From assembly GCA_903897155.1 (NCBI GenBank), contig CAIUAO010000005.1, forward strand, positions 1-20,319: a DNA stretch of 20,319 nucleotides, written 5' to 3'. The number at the start of each line of letters is the position of its first letter. The first letter of the stretch is position 1. This DNA comes from an uncultured Actinomycetes bacterium (GTDB lineage Bacteria > Actinomycetota > Actinomycetes > Nanopelagicales > Nanopelagicaceae). Positions 1 through 6,791 of this stretch are shown one piece after another. A program made the translations under genes and the position numbers. The notes below the pieces were generated by a model. The model was not told the DNA's origin and made no database searches. It saw only the letters and a list, made by a program, of their open reading frames with translations.

Positions 1-1
1 C

Positions 2-397
2 CATGATGGAACGTTGTTACTGATGGATCTTGATGGTTTTAAATCAGTTAATGACACCCTTGGTCATGGTGTGGGTGATGAACTACTTCAACATATCGCC
101 GTGAGATTTTCCCGCGTTATTCCATCAGATGCACTACTTGCTCGCCTTGGAGGCGATGAATTTGGCGTAATAGTTCATGGAGGTGCTCAAGTGGGTTTAG
201 ATATAGCACTTGCATTGCGATCATCACTGAGTTATCCATTTAACATTGGCACATCTAGCATTAGCGTTGATGTGAGTATCGGGCGAGTAATTAATGACGG
301 TGCATCAGATCTCATGCGAAGGGCAGATATTGCGATGTATCAAGCAAAGAATTCAGGTGGCGGTATCACTCTCTGGAAATCTGAAGAACTAATTTAG
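2..397 (+). CDS. GGDEF domain protein (diguanylate cyclase), C-terminal part
   Basis: The reading frame is open at the left edge, so this is the 3' end of a longer gene. The visible part is one GGDEF domain. It starts in the Mg-binding/substrate strand (DLDGFKSVNDTLGH), continues through an intact signature (ARLGGDEFGVIV), and ends with the typical RRADIAMYQAKNSGG helix. GGDEF domains join two GTP into cyclic di-GMP, and the intact motif predicts activity. The allosteric RxxD inhibition site, normally placed so that its Asp is six residues before GGDEF, is not conserved here (Pro and Ala at those positions). No EAL domain follows. Sensory or membrane domains would be upstream, outside the window. 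The stop overlaps that of the convergent photolyase by 4 bases. The domain call is firm; what the protein senses is unknown. Confidence 0.9.
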   Translation, partial: HDGTLLLMDLDGFKSVNDTLGHGVGDELLQHIAVRFSRVIPSDALLARLGGDEFGVIVHGGAQVGLDIALALRSSLSYPFNIGTSSISVDVSIGRVINDGASDLMRRADIAMYQAKNSGGGITLWKSEELI

Positions 398-1734
398 TTT
401 GGCTTAATTTCTTCTAATCTGGCGAGTGACTCAAGACGCTCGAGTGCGTGATCAACAATTCTCTCTGGATAATCATGTAAATAACCATCTAATACGTTCC
501 AGGGTTCATGGATATCTGGCGCAGATAAATGTGCAAGCTCAGGGACATATTTACGGATGTAATCACCATTTTCATCAAAGCGTTTACCTTGTTCAATTGG
601 GTTAAATACCCGGTAATACGGCGAGGCATCTGTTCCACATCCAGCAGTCCACTGCCATCCATGAGAGTTAGATGCCACATCAAAATCAACTAAATGCTCC
701 ATAAAAAAGTCAGCACCGTGTTGCCATTCAATATGAAGATCTTTTACCAAAAATGATGCAACAACCATACGAGTGCGGTTATGCATCCATCCTTCGCGCA
801 AGAGTTGGCGCATTGCGGCGTCTACAAATGGGTAGCCGGTCTTGCCTTCTTTCCAGGCTTCTAGCTTTTTCCCAGGCTTGTCATAACGCATAGTGGCAAA
901 ACGTTCTGCGTAGTAATCAGATTCTGTATGTGGGTTGTGGTGGAGAATGTCTGCATAAAACTCTCTCCAAGCAATTTCTTTTTTAAAAGTTTCATGCGCG
1001 CTAGTCGCATTAAGTTCAGCAAGAAGTGTGCGGGGGTGAATTTCTCCCCACTTTAAGTGCGCGCTCATTTTGCTGGTGCCATCTATGCCAGCAAGATTTC
1101 TTCCAACATCATATGTATCGAGCGCAGTTTTTTTAAAGTACTTCCATCGTTCAAGTGCGGCTTTTTCTCCCGCAGGAGTAATCACTGCGCCCTCTGGTAA
1201 TTTCCACGTAGGAAAATTGCGGTCACTTTTCATTGGTTCTACCGCTGCAATATTTTTAGGTGTGACAGCAGGCCCTCTCCAACCATGCATGACCCAACCT
1301 TTATAGAAAGGCGTGTAAACGCGGTAGTTAGTTCCATCCGGTTTGCGCACTCGCCCTGGCGCAACTGCATATGGACTTCCAGTTCGAATTAATTCAATTC
1401 CAGCCTTTTCAACACGGGCATCTCTTGCAACACCATAAGGTTCATATTCCTGAGAAATATGAACTTGCGTTGCGCCATAGCGCTTTTTAAGATCACTCAG
1501 CACTTCAACCTGATCGCCCACCATTACATGTAATTTATTTCCAAGTGACTCATCAAGACTGTGAAGTGAGGCAGCTAAATATGCAAGCCTTTTAGTTCCA
1601 GTCTGGGAGATCAGTTTCTCATCCAAAATAAATACAGGAACGATCTCATCGCTAGATTCAATTGCTGCAAGAAGAGCAGGGTTATCAGCAAGGCGAAGAT
1701 CACGGCGAAACCAGAAGATTGCGCGCCTTGTCAT
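394..1734 (-). CDS. phrB: Deoxyribodipyrimidine photolyase (class I CPD photolyase)
   Basis: This 446-residue flavoprotein is predicted to split UV-induced cyclobutane pyrimidine dimers using blue light. It begins with the antenna-type alpha/beta domain (AIFWFRRDLRLADNPAL, residues 5-21). The C-terminal half is the FAD domain, with GWMHNRTRM, SFLVKDLHIEW and HGWQWTAGCGTDASPYYRVFNP. By comparison with the E. coli enzyme the electron-transfer triad is intact (W316, W337, W360), as is the flavin-facing Asn (N355). This favours a true repair enzyme over a degenerate cryptochrome. The antenna pigment cannot be told from sequence alone. Length is normal for the family. It lies 23 bases after citrate synthase on the same strand and may be co-transcribed; no Shine-Dalgarno sequence is visible. 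A Cys stands where E. coli has Thr in the AGxGTDA loop. Confidence 0.95.
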   Translation of the reverse strand: MTRRAIFWFRRDLRLADNPALLAAIESSDEIVPVFILDEKLISQTGTKRLAYLAASLHSLDESLGNKLHVMVGDQVEVLSDLKKRYGATQVHISQEYEPYGVARDARVEKAGIELIRTGSPYAVAPGRVRKPDGTNYRVYTPFYKGWVMHGWRGPAVTPKNIAAVEPMKSDRNFPTWKLPEGAVITPAGEKAALERWKYFKKTALDTYDVGRNLAGIDGTSKMSAHLKWGEIHPRTLLAELNATSAHETFKKEIAWREFYADILHHNPHTESDYYAERFATMRYDKPGKKLEAWKEGKTGYPFVDAAMRQLLREGWMHNRTRMVVASFLVKDLHIEWQHGADFFMEHLVDFDVASNSHGWQWTAGCGTDASPYYRVFNPIEQGKRFDENGDYIRKYVPELAHLSAPDIHEPWNVLDGYLHDYPERIVDHALERLESLARLEEIKPN

Positions 1735-1757
1735 GGCACTAGTAAATCAGTAGTTAA

Positions 1758-2873
1758 TCAGTTGTGTAACTGATGGACCGATTCATCCCAGCCTTTAACT
1801 TCATTTGGCTTGCGTGGGCCAGGTCCGATGTAACGAGCAGATGGACGGATCAAGCGACCTGTGCGCTTTTGTTCAAGAATATGGGCAGACCACCCGGCAG
1901 TGCGAGCAGCTGTAAACATCGAAGTAAAGAGTGGCGCTGGAATTTGCGCAAAATCAAGAACAATCGCTGCCCAAAACTCTACGTTTGTTTCAAGTACGCG
2001 CTCTGGATGGCGTTCATGTAATTCAGCGAGCGCAGCTTGCTCCAGTGCGAGGGCAACGTCATAACGAGGCGCGCCCAGTTCTTTTGCAGTACGGCGAAGT
2101 GTGCGAGCGCGTGGATCTTCTGCTCGGTATACACGGTGACCAAATCCCATAAGACGCTCACCGCGATCTAAAATTCCTTTGACATATGCCCTTGCATCAC
2201 CGGACTTCTCAACGCCTTCAATCATGCTCAGCACTCGCGCAGGTGCTCCGCCATGAAGTGGTCCTGACATTGCGCCAATCGCACCTGACATAGAAGCAGC
2301 AACATCTGCTCCAGTCGATGCAATAACTCGAGCAGTAAATGTTGACGCGTTCATTCCATGTTCTGCAGCCGATACAAAGTAAGCATCGATTGCGCGCACA
2401 TGCTTGGGATCAGGCTCTCCGCGCCAACGAATCATCATGCGCTCAACAACAGTATGCGCCTTATCAACTTCAGATTGCGGAACCATAGGCTGCCACGTTC
2501 CACGAGCAGACTGAGCTACGTAGGAAAGAACCATGACCGATGCGCGAGCAAGATTGCTACGTGCCTCTTCATCTGAAATATCTAAAAGTGGTTTAAAGCC
2601 CCATGCAGGAGCGAGCATTGCAATTGCTGATTGCACATCTACGCGCACATCACCTGAGTGAACAGGAAGCGGGAATGGTTCTGCCGGTGGCAAGCCAGGA
2701 TTAAATTCATCATCAACGAGAAGGCCCCATACATTTCCAAAAGTAACTCGGCCAACTAAATCTTCAATATCAACACCGCGGTATCGAAGCGCGCTGCCTT
2801 CTTTATCGGGCTCTGCAATTGTTGATTCAAATGCAATGACACCCTCAAGACCAGGCTTGAAATCTTCGCTCAC
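1758..2873 (-). CDS. citA: Citrate synthase (actinobacterial citrate synthase 2 type)
   Basis: The enzyme condenses oxaloacetate and acetyl-CoA into citrate, the entry step of the TCA cycle. Family landmarks are PGLEGVIAFES and RYRGVDIEDL near the N-terminus, EHGMNAST, SGPLHGGAPARV (first catalytic His) and GFGHRVYRAEDPRA (second catalytic His). The third catalytic position, normally Asp in NVDFY, is Glu here (NVEFW). The tail LEQKRTGRLIRPSARYIGPGPR is typical of actinobacterial citrate synthase 2. A GTG at 2873 is preferred as the start because GGAGG (2882-2886) sits 8 bases before it. That gives 371 residues beginning MSEDFKPGLEG, like relatives. An ATG at 2888 would add five residues but would place the GGAGG inside the gene. 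Photolyase follows 23 bases downstream. A methylcitrate synthase role cannot be excluded. Confidence 0.93.
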   Translation of the reverse strand: MSEDFKPGLEGVIAFESTIAEPDKEGSALRYRGVDIEDLVGRVTFGNVWGLLVDDEFNPGLPPAEPFPLPVHSGDVRVDVQSAIAMLAPAWGFKPLLDISDEEARSNLARASVMVLSYVAQSARGTWQPMVPQSEVDKAHTVVERMMIRWRGEPDPKHVRAIDAYFVSAAEHGMNASTFTARVIASTGADVAASMSGAIGAMSGPLHGGAPARVLSMIEGVEKSGDARAYVKGILDRGERLMGFGHRVYRAEDPRARTLRRTAKELGAPRYDVALALEQAALAELHERHPERVLETNVEFWAAIVLDFAQIPAPLFTSMFTAARTAGWSAHILEQKRTGRLIRPSARYIGPGPRKPNEVKGWDESVHQLHN

Positions 2874-2881
2874 GTTCAGAT

Positions 2882-2886
2882 CCTCC
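2882..2886 (-). promoter_or_regulatory. Shine-Dalgarno sequence of citrate synthase
   Basis: GGAGG on the minus strand lies 8 bases before a GTG codon at 2873. It decides the start: it overlaps the competing ATG at 2888 and so could not serve that codon. Confidence 0.65.
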
Positions 2887-2969
2887 ATCAGTTGATGTTC
2901 TTATTCTCTCTCGCTCTGGGCTCTGCCGCCAAACCCTCACCTGCGCTAGCCCTTTGGCAAAAAGTGACG

Positions 2970-2976
2970 TTAGATA
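2970..2976 (+). promoter_or_regulatory. Possible -10 box of pdxH
   Basis: TTAGATA sits where a -10 element of a leaderless mRNA starting at the ATG at 2982 would lie. It is an imperfect TAnnnT match, and no convincing -35 box at normal spacing was seen. It lies in the 108-base divergent gap between citA and pdxH. Confidence 0.35.
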
Positions 2977-2981
2977 CACCT

Positions 2982-3641
2982 ATGAGCGCAGATCTAACCC
3001 CGGAGGCAATCAAGGCCATGCGCCGCTCATATGGTGATGCTGGTCTACATGAAACAGAGTTCGGCACCGATCCCATCGCAGGGTTTAAAAAATGGCTAGC
3101 AGATGCTGCAGCTAACCCAGTCGTGGTTGAAGCAAATGCGATGGTCTTATCAACGGCCGATGGAGATCAACCATCATCTCGGACAGTTCTTCTCAAAGAT
3201 TTCAGCGCGGAAGGATTTTCTTTCTTTACAAACTACAACTCACATAAAGGATATGAATTAAGTTCTAATCCACATGTGAGCCTTCTCTTTCCTTGGTATC
3301 CCTTAGAGCGACAAGTGATCGTCAAGGGGCATGCAACAAAAGTTTCTCGGCAAGAAAGTGATGAATACTTTGCAACTCGTCCATGGAGCAGTCGGATCGG
3401 TGCATGGGCAAGTGAGCAATCTTCAGATCTTGAATCCCGAGAAGTATTAGAAGAGCGCTATGCCCAGCTCGCACTGAAGTATCCAGAAGGCTCACAAGTG
3501 CCAACCCCACCGCATTGGGGCGGCTTTATTGTGGCGCCGGTAACAATTGAATTCTGGCAAGGTCGCTACTCGCGCCTGCATGATCGGATCATCTTTACCC
3601 ACAGCGATAATGGTTGGTCATTAAGGCGCCTTAACCCTTAA
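2982..3641 (+). CDS. pdxH: Pyridoxamine/pyridoxine 5'-phosphate oxidase
   Basis: This FMN enzyme oxidises pyridoxine or pyridoxamine 5'-phosphate to pyridoxal 5'-phosphate (PLP), in B6 salvage. The 219-residue protein shows the split-barrel FMN-binding fold: SSRTVLLKDFSAEGFSFFTNY, SHKGYELSSNPHVSLLFPW, RQVIVKGHA, the RPWSSRIGAWASEQS loop, PPHWGGFIVAP, EFWQGRYSRLHDR, and the conserved C-terminal W-x3-RL-x-P. The frame stays open upstream to 2892, but the extra 30 residues do not look like the family and the ATG at 2982 (MSADLTPEAIKAMRRSYGDAGL) matches the usual N-terminus. A TTAGATA stretch ends 5-6 bases before this ATG, which may mean a leaderless mRNA. It is divergent from citrate synthase and 9 bases before serC, a PLP-dependent enzyme, which makes biological sense. 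Confidence 0.94.
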   Translation: MSADLTPEAIKAMRRSYGDAGLHETEFGTDPIAGFKKWLADAAANPVVVEANAMVLSTADGDQPSSRTVLLKDFSAEGFSFFTNYNSHKGYELSSNPHVSLLFPWYPLERQVIVKGHATKVSRQESDEYFATRPWSSRIGAWASEQSSDLESREVLEERYAQLALKYPEGSQVPTPPHWGGFIVAPVTIEFWQGRYSRLHDRIIFTHSDNGWSLRRLNP

Positions 3642-3644
3642 TCT
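3639..3644 (+). promoter_or_regulatory. Candidate -10 box of serC (leaderless start)
   Basis: TAATCT lies 6 bases before the serC ATG at 3651, so transcription would begin at or next to the start codon. Its first three bases are the TAA stop codon of pdxH. A TTGGTC at 3614 could be a -35 box, but the 19-base spacer is long. Confidence 0.5.
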
Positions 3645-3650
3645 TCATCC

Positions 3651-4772
3651 ATGAGCGATATTCAAATCCCAGCAAACCTGAAGCCTAAAGACGGACGATT
3701 TGGATGCGGTCCTTCAAAGATCCGCCCAGAAGCTCTGCAAGCACTTCTGGCAAGTAGCCCACTTGTTCTTGGAACATCTCATCGCCAAGCTCCAGTAAAG
3801 AATGTTGTCAAAGAAGTTCGAGCAGGTCTTGCATCTTTATTCTCACTACCAGATGGTTATGAAGTAATTATTGGTAACGGCGGATCAACTGCGTTTTGGG
3901 ATATTGCAACTTTTGGTTTGATTGAAAAGAAATCACAACACCTTGTCTTTGGTGAGTTTTCATCTAAATTTGCTGCTGCCTCAAGTGATGCTCCTTTCTT
4001 AGATGAGCCAACAGTCATTAAATCTGAACCTGGCACTCACCCAACATCAAAAGTAGAAGCAGGCGTGGATGCATACGCACTGACACATAATGAAACAAGC
4101 ACAGGTGTTTCAGCTCCCGTTATTCGCCCTGCTGGAACTGATGGCGCGCTCGTACTCGTTGATGCGACAAGTGCTGCCGGCGGACTAGATGTTGATATCA
4201 AGCAATCAGATGTCTATTACTTTGCGCCACAAAAGTCTTTTGCTTCAGATGGCGGCCTATGGATCGCAATCTTTAGCCCTGCAGCAATTGCGCGAGCTGA
4301 AAAGATCAAAGCAAGTGGCAGATTTATTCCGGCATTCTTTGATCTTGGTATCGCCATTGAAAACTCCAGGCTTGAGCAGACATATAACACTCCAGCGCTA
4401 GCCACATTTGTACTTCTTAATGAGCAAATTAAGTGGATGAATAGCAATGGCGGTTTGAAGTTCTCTGCAGGACGCTCTGCGCAATCTTCAGCGCATCTGT
4501 ATTCATGGGCAGAAAAAACAAGCTACACAACTCCATTCGTTACTGACCCAGCAATGCGCTCGAAAGTAGTTGGAACAATTAACTTTGATGACTCTATCGA
4601 TGCGCTCAATGTTGCAAAGATCCTGCGCGCCAATGGCATCGTGGATACAGACCCATATCGCAAGCTAGGTAAGAACCAACTTCGTATTGGAATGTTCCCT
4701 GCCGTTGATCCATCAGATGTGCAGGCGCTCACCGCATCGATCGACTATGTAGTCGAGCAATTAGCTAAGTAG
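3651..4772 (+). CDS. serC: Phosphoserine aminotransferase (actinobacterial type)
   Basis: SerC is a PLP enzyme that transaminates 3-phosphohydroxypyruvate with glutamate to give phosphoserine, the second step of serine synthesis. The 373-residue sequence closely follows the actinobacterial SerC pattern: DGRFGCGPSKIR near the start, IIGNGGSTAFWD, THNETSTGVSAPV, LVDATSAAGGLDVD, and the PLP-binding lysine K195 in YYFAPQKSFASDGGLW. The C-terminus has LRANGIVDTDPYRKLGKNQLRIGMFPAVDP. It starts 9 bases after pdxH, with no Shine-Dalgarno sequence. Instead TAATCT (3639-3644) ends exactly 6 bases before its ATG, so it may also be transcribed on its own as a leaderless message. A possible 27-residue gene follows 10 bases downstream. 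Confidence 0.95.
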   Translation: MSDIQIPANLKPKDGRFGCGPSKIRPEALQALLASSPLVLGTSHRQAPVKNVVKEVRAGLASLFSLPDGYEVIIGNGGSTAFWDIATFGLIEKKSQHLVFGEFSSKFAAASSDAPFLDEPTVIKSEPGTHPTSKVEAGVDAYALTHNETSTGVSAPVIRPAGTDGALVLVDATSAAGGLDVDIKQSDVYYFAPQKSFASDGGLWIAIFSPAAIARAEKIKASGRFIPAFFDLGIAIENSRLEQTYNTPALATFVLLNEQIKWMNSNGGLKFSAGRSAQSSAHLYSWAEKTSYTTPFVTDPAMRSKVVGTINFDDSIDALNVAKILRANGIVDTDPYRKLGKNQLRIGMFPAVDPSDVQALTASIDYVVEQLAK

Positions 4773-4782
4773 CAACGAAGAT

Positions 4783-4866
4783 ATGAGCTATAAAGTCAGA
4801 AGGCTTGTAACTATTGCTGTGCTTATAGGAGTTTTTGCGCTAATTGTTATTGGAAGTATTAAATAA
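4783..4866 (+). CDS. Possible 27-residue single-pass membrane protein
   Basis: A short open frame starts 10 bases after the serC stop. It encodes a basic N-terminus (SYKVRR) followed by about 18 uninterrupted hydrophobic residues (LVTIAVLIGVFALIVIGS) and ends IK. This is the layout of a tiny bitopic membrane protein with its N-terminus in the cytoplasm. Its last 27 bases overlap the 3' end of the convergent MFS gene. No good Shine-Dalgarno sequence is present; translation would depend on readthrough from or coupling to serC. No family is recognised. It could be a chance frame, but the clean charge and hydrophobicity pattern and its position directly behind serC argue for a real gene. Confidence 0.45.
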   Translation: MSYKVRRLVTIAVLIGVFALIVIGSIK

Positions 4867-6087
4867 CTTCTTTCGCATAATAAAGTAAACAGCCAGCGTT
4901 CCAAAAGTAGTAATGAGACCACAAATTGCAATGCTCTGACGTATTCCTAGCGTGTCAGAGAGCCAGCCAATAAATGGTGAACCCACAGGTGTTGCCCCTA
5001 GAAATACCAAGACATAAAAGCCCATAACACGGCCTCGTAATTCTTGTGGCGTTGTTGTCTGGGTATATGTATTTGCAGCGATCATTGTTGTGAGCGCAAT
5101 AAAGCCAGAGACAGGAAGAAAGAGTGCATAAGAGAAATAGGTAGGCATGCAAGCTTGAATGACAAGTGATATGCCAAAAAGCCCAGCACAGTACATAACA
5201 AATAGAGGTTTGCGTTTTTGGTCTAACTTTGTTGCAATGACAGCCGCTAGCAGTGACCCAATTGCTAAAACACTTCCCAGCGCGCCAAATGCACCAGCGC
5301 TCTTATGAAAGACCTTGGTGGAAACTAGTGCATTAAATATTTGGAAGTTAAGCCCAAAGGTAGAAGCAAAGAAAACGGTTGTAATGACGGCGATCAGATC
5401 TGGTCTGCCTTTGATATAGCGCAAACCTTCGGCAACTTTTCGAGGCTTATTTTCAGCAGCATTTCTATTTAATTTTGTCGGGTTCATGAGGAAAAGTGCC
5501 ACAATCACGAAGAGAAATGAGCCGGCATTAAATAGAAATGAAGGGCCGGTATTAAAAGCAGAGATAAGTAACCCTGAGATAGCAGGACCAATAAGTCTGC
5601 CAATATTGAAATTTGCAGAATTTAAACTCACGGCATTTGCGATATCACTCTTGCCAACTAGTTCAGATGTAAAGGCCTGCCTAACAGGAGTATCAAGTGC
5701 ACCAAACATTCCCAGCATAAATGCGAGAATAAATACTTCAGTTAAATTCACCCGGTGACTTATTGTGAGCCATCCAAGCACGGCAGCAGTAATTCCTCCC
5801 CCTGCATTTGTAACAATTAATAATTTACGTTTATCAAAGCGATCAGCAAGAGAACCCGCATATAAACTAAAGAGCAACATGGGCAAGAACTGAAGTCCCG
5901 TCACAATTCCAAGTTCAGACCCGCCTTTATGCAGATCGGTGACAACAAGCCAATCTTGGGCAACGCGCTGAGCCCAGGTACCAGTATTAGAAATGAGATT
6001 TGCTGTAAAAAGAAGAGTGAAATTTGGGTATTGAAAGGATCTCAGTGTGGAGAGCTTCTGGGGCTTGTGATTCACTTTTTCACTCAC
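4840..6087 (-). CDS. Major facilitator superfamily exporter (DHA3 / EntS-like)
   Basis: This is a 415-residue polytopic membrane protein with the 12-helix MFS pattern. After a short cytoplasmic N-terminus, helix 1 begins near residue 22 (PNFTLLFTANLISNTGTW). Motif A between helices 2 and 3 is clear (GSLADRFDKRK, residues 78-88). The central loop (LNRNAAENKPRKVAEGLRYIKGRPDL) and the TPQELRGRVMG segment are typical of the MFS_3 / EntS-like group, usually proton-driven drug, siderophore or macrolide exporters. The substrate cannot be inferred. The start is GTG at 6087. TAGTAT (6094-6099) ends 6 bases before it, which suggests a leaderless mRNA. The gene is divergent from DUF2530, and its 3' end overlaps the candidate 27-residue gene. 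Confidence 0.9.
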   Translation of the reverse strand: MSEKVNHKPQKLSTLRSFQYPNFTLLFTANLISNTGTWAQRVAQDWLVVTDLHKGGSELGIVTGLQFLPMLLFSLYAGSLADRFDKRKLLIVTNAGGGITAAVLGWLTISHRVNLTEVFILAFMLGMFGALDTPVRQAFTSELVGKSDIANAVSLNSANFNIGRLIGPAISGLLISAFNTGPSFLFNAGSFLFVIVALFLMNPTKLNRNAAENKPRKVAEGLRYIKGRPDLIAVITTVFFASTFGLNFQIFNALVSTKVFHKSAGAFGALGSVLAIGSLLAAVIATKLDQKRKPLFVMYCAGLFGISLVIQACMPTYFSYALFLPVSGFIALTTMIAANTYTQTTTPQELRGRVMGFYVLVFLGATPVGSPFIGWLSDTLGIRQSIAICGLITTFGTLAVYFIMRKKLFNTSNNN

Positions 6088-6093
6088 AACCTG

Positions 6094-6099
6094 ATACTA
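6094..6099 (-). promoter_or_regulatory. Candidate -10 box of the MFS gene (leaderless start)
   Basis: TAGTAT on the minus strand lies exactly 6 bases before the GTG at 6087. No strong -35 box is visible. It shares a 47-base divergent gap with the DUF2530 promoter. Confidence 0.5.
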
Positions 6100-6122
6100 C
6101 GCAACTAACCACTACTAAGCAT

Positions 6123-6128
6123 TAGAAT
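6123..6128 (+). promoter_or_regulatory. Candidate -10 box of the DUF2530 gene (decides the start)
   Basis: TAGAAT touches the first possible ATG (6129) directly. It is 6 bases before the second ATG (6135), so a transcript from it would begin at the second ATG. Confidence 0.5.
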
Positions 6129-6134
6129 ATGGAT

Positions 6135-6317
6135 ATGAAGCAAGCACTACCTGTAGTGATCCTAGGAACATGCGCATGGGCAGTTGCTTTAGTTGTTGAG
6201 ATTGCAATCAGCGCACATGCAGATGCAATTTGGATATGCGTCGCAGGAGTCGGCCTTGGCCTACTTGGAATTGCTTATATATTGCGCGGTCTTTTTAAAA
6301 GCAGAATGAGAAGTTAG
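6135..6317 (+). CDS. DUF2530 family small membrane protein
   Basis: This 60-residue protein has two predicted membrane helices: VVILGTCAWAVALVVEIAI, and WICVAGVGLGLLGIAYIL with a basic tail (RGLFKSRMRS). The segments GTCAWAVAL and ICVAGVGLGLLGIAY match the actinobacterial DUF2530 pattern as I know it; the function is unknown. ATG 6135 is chosen over 6129 because the -10-like TAGAAT abuts 6129, so a transcript from it would start at 6135. The gene stands between a divergent MFS exporter and a convergent cold-shock gene, and its stop overlaps the latter's stop by 4 bases. Confidence 0.8.
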   Translation: MKQALPVVILGTCAWAVALVVEIAISAHADAIWICVAGVGLGLLGIAYILRGLFKSRMRS

Positions 6318-6703
6318 TTCTCGTTCTCAACTTGAGAGGCAATACCGCGGAGCACCTTTGCAAGACGCTCTGATTCAGCACTTGATGGGTGGCGTCCATG
6401 GCGCAAACCATTTCCAACCTTGTCGAGCATTTTGATGGTGTCTTCAATAATGGTCGCAAGATCATCTGGGTTAATGCGGTTGTTCGCAACAACAGATGCG
6501 GGCTCATCAATGATTCGTACTGAGAGTGCTTGTGGTCCACGGCGGCCTTCGGCAACGCCAAATTCAAGTTTTGTTCCAGGCTTAATTGTTGGAACTCCAG
6601 TTGGGAGCGCAGAGGCAGCGAGATAAACATCTTCGCCCTCTTCTGATGCGATAAATCCAAAACCCTTTTCAAGGCTGAACCATTTCACGCGGCCTATAGG
6701 CAT
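6314..6703 (-). CDS. Cold-shock domain protein with C-terminal extension (CspB-like)
   Basis: The 129-residue protein starts with a cold-shock (S1-like OB-fold) domain that binds single-stranded RNA or DNA: GRVKWFSLEKGFGFIASEEGEDVYLAASAL, then FGVAEGRRGPQALSVRIID. RNP1 (KGFGFI, residues 13-18) is intact. RNP2, normally VFVHF or VFVHS, reads VYLAA (residues 26-30), losing the aromatic/His pair. About 60 residues follow the domain (NPDDLATIIEDTIKMLDKVGNGLRHGR and onward), as in the longer actinobacterial CspB-type proteins rather than the 67-residue CspA type. GGGAG lies 9 bases before the ATG. A TATTGT 29 bases upstream of the start is a possible -10 box. The usual long cold-shock leader is absent. 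It is downstream of DUF3027 on the same strand. Confidence 0.9.
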   Translation of the reverse strand: MPIGRVKWFSLEKGFGFIASEEGEDVYLAASALPTGVPTIKPGTKLEFGVAEGRRGPQALSVRIIDEPASVVANNRINPDDLATIIEDTIKMLDKVGNGLRHGRHPSSAESERLAKVLRGIASQVENEN

Positions 6704-6732
6704 TTTCGCAATCTCCCTTCCTTACTTTTTTT

Positions 6733-6738
6733 ACAATA
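6733..6738 (-). promoter_or_regulatory. Candidate -10 box of the cold-shock gene
   Basis: TATTGT on the minus strand would start a leader of about 20 bases that contains the GGGAG ribosome site at 6713-6717. The -35 region is weak. Confidence 0.35.
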
Positions 6739-6791
6739 GTGGATTAGTTTAACCGATGAATGAGCTGGCTCGTTATGCGGGTATTAGGCGC

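Noticed and set aside
2892..2981. N-terminal extension of pdxH that looks mildly hydrophobic (MMFLFSLALGSAAKP)
   Set aside because: PdxH is cytosolic, the extension lies in the divergent promoter gap, and ATG 2982 gives the normal family N-terminus.
5486..5758. 90-residue plus-strand frame inside the MFS gene
   Set aside because: It is antisense to well-conserved membrane helices and has no motif or ribosome site.
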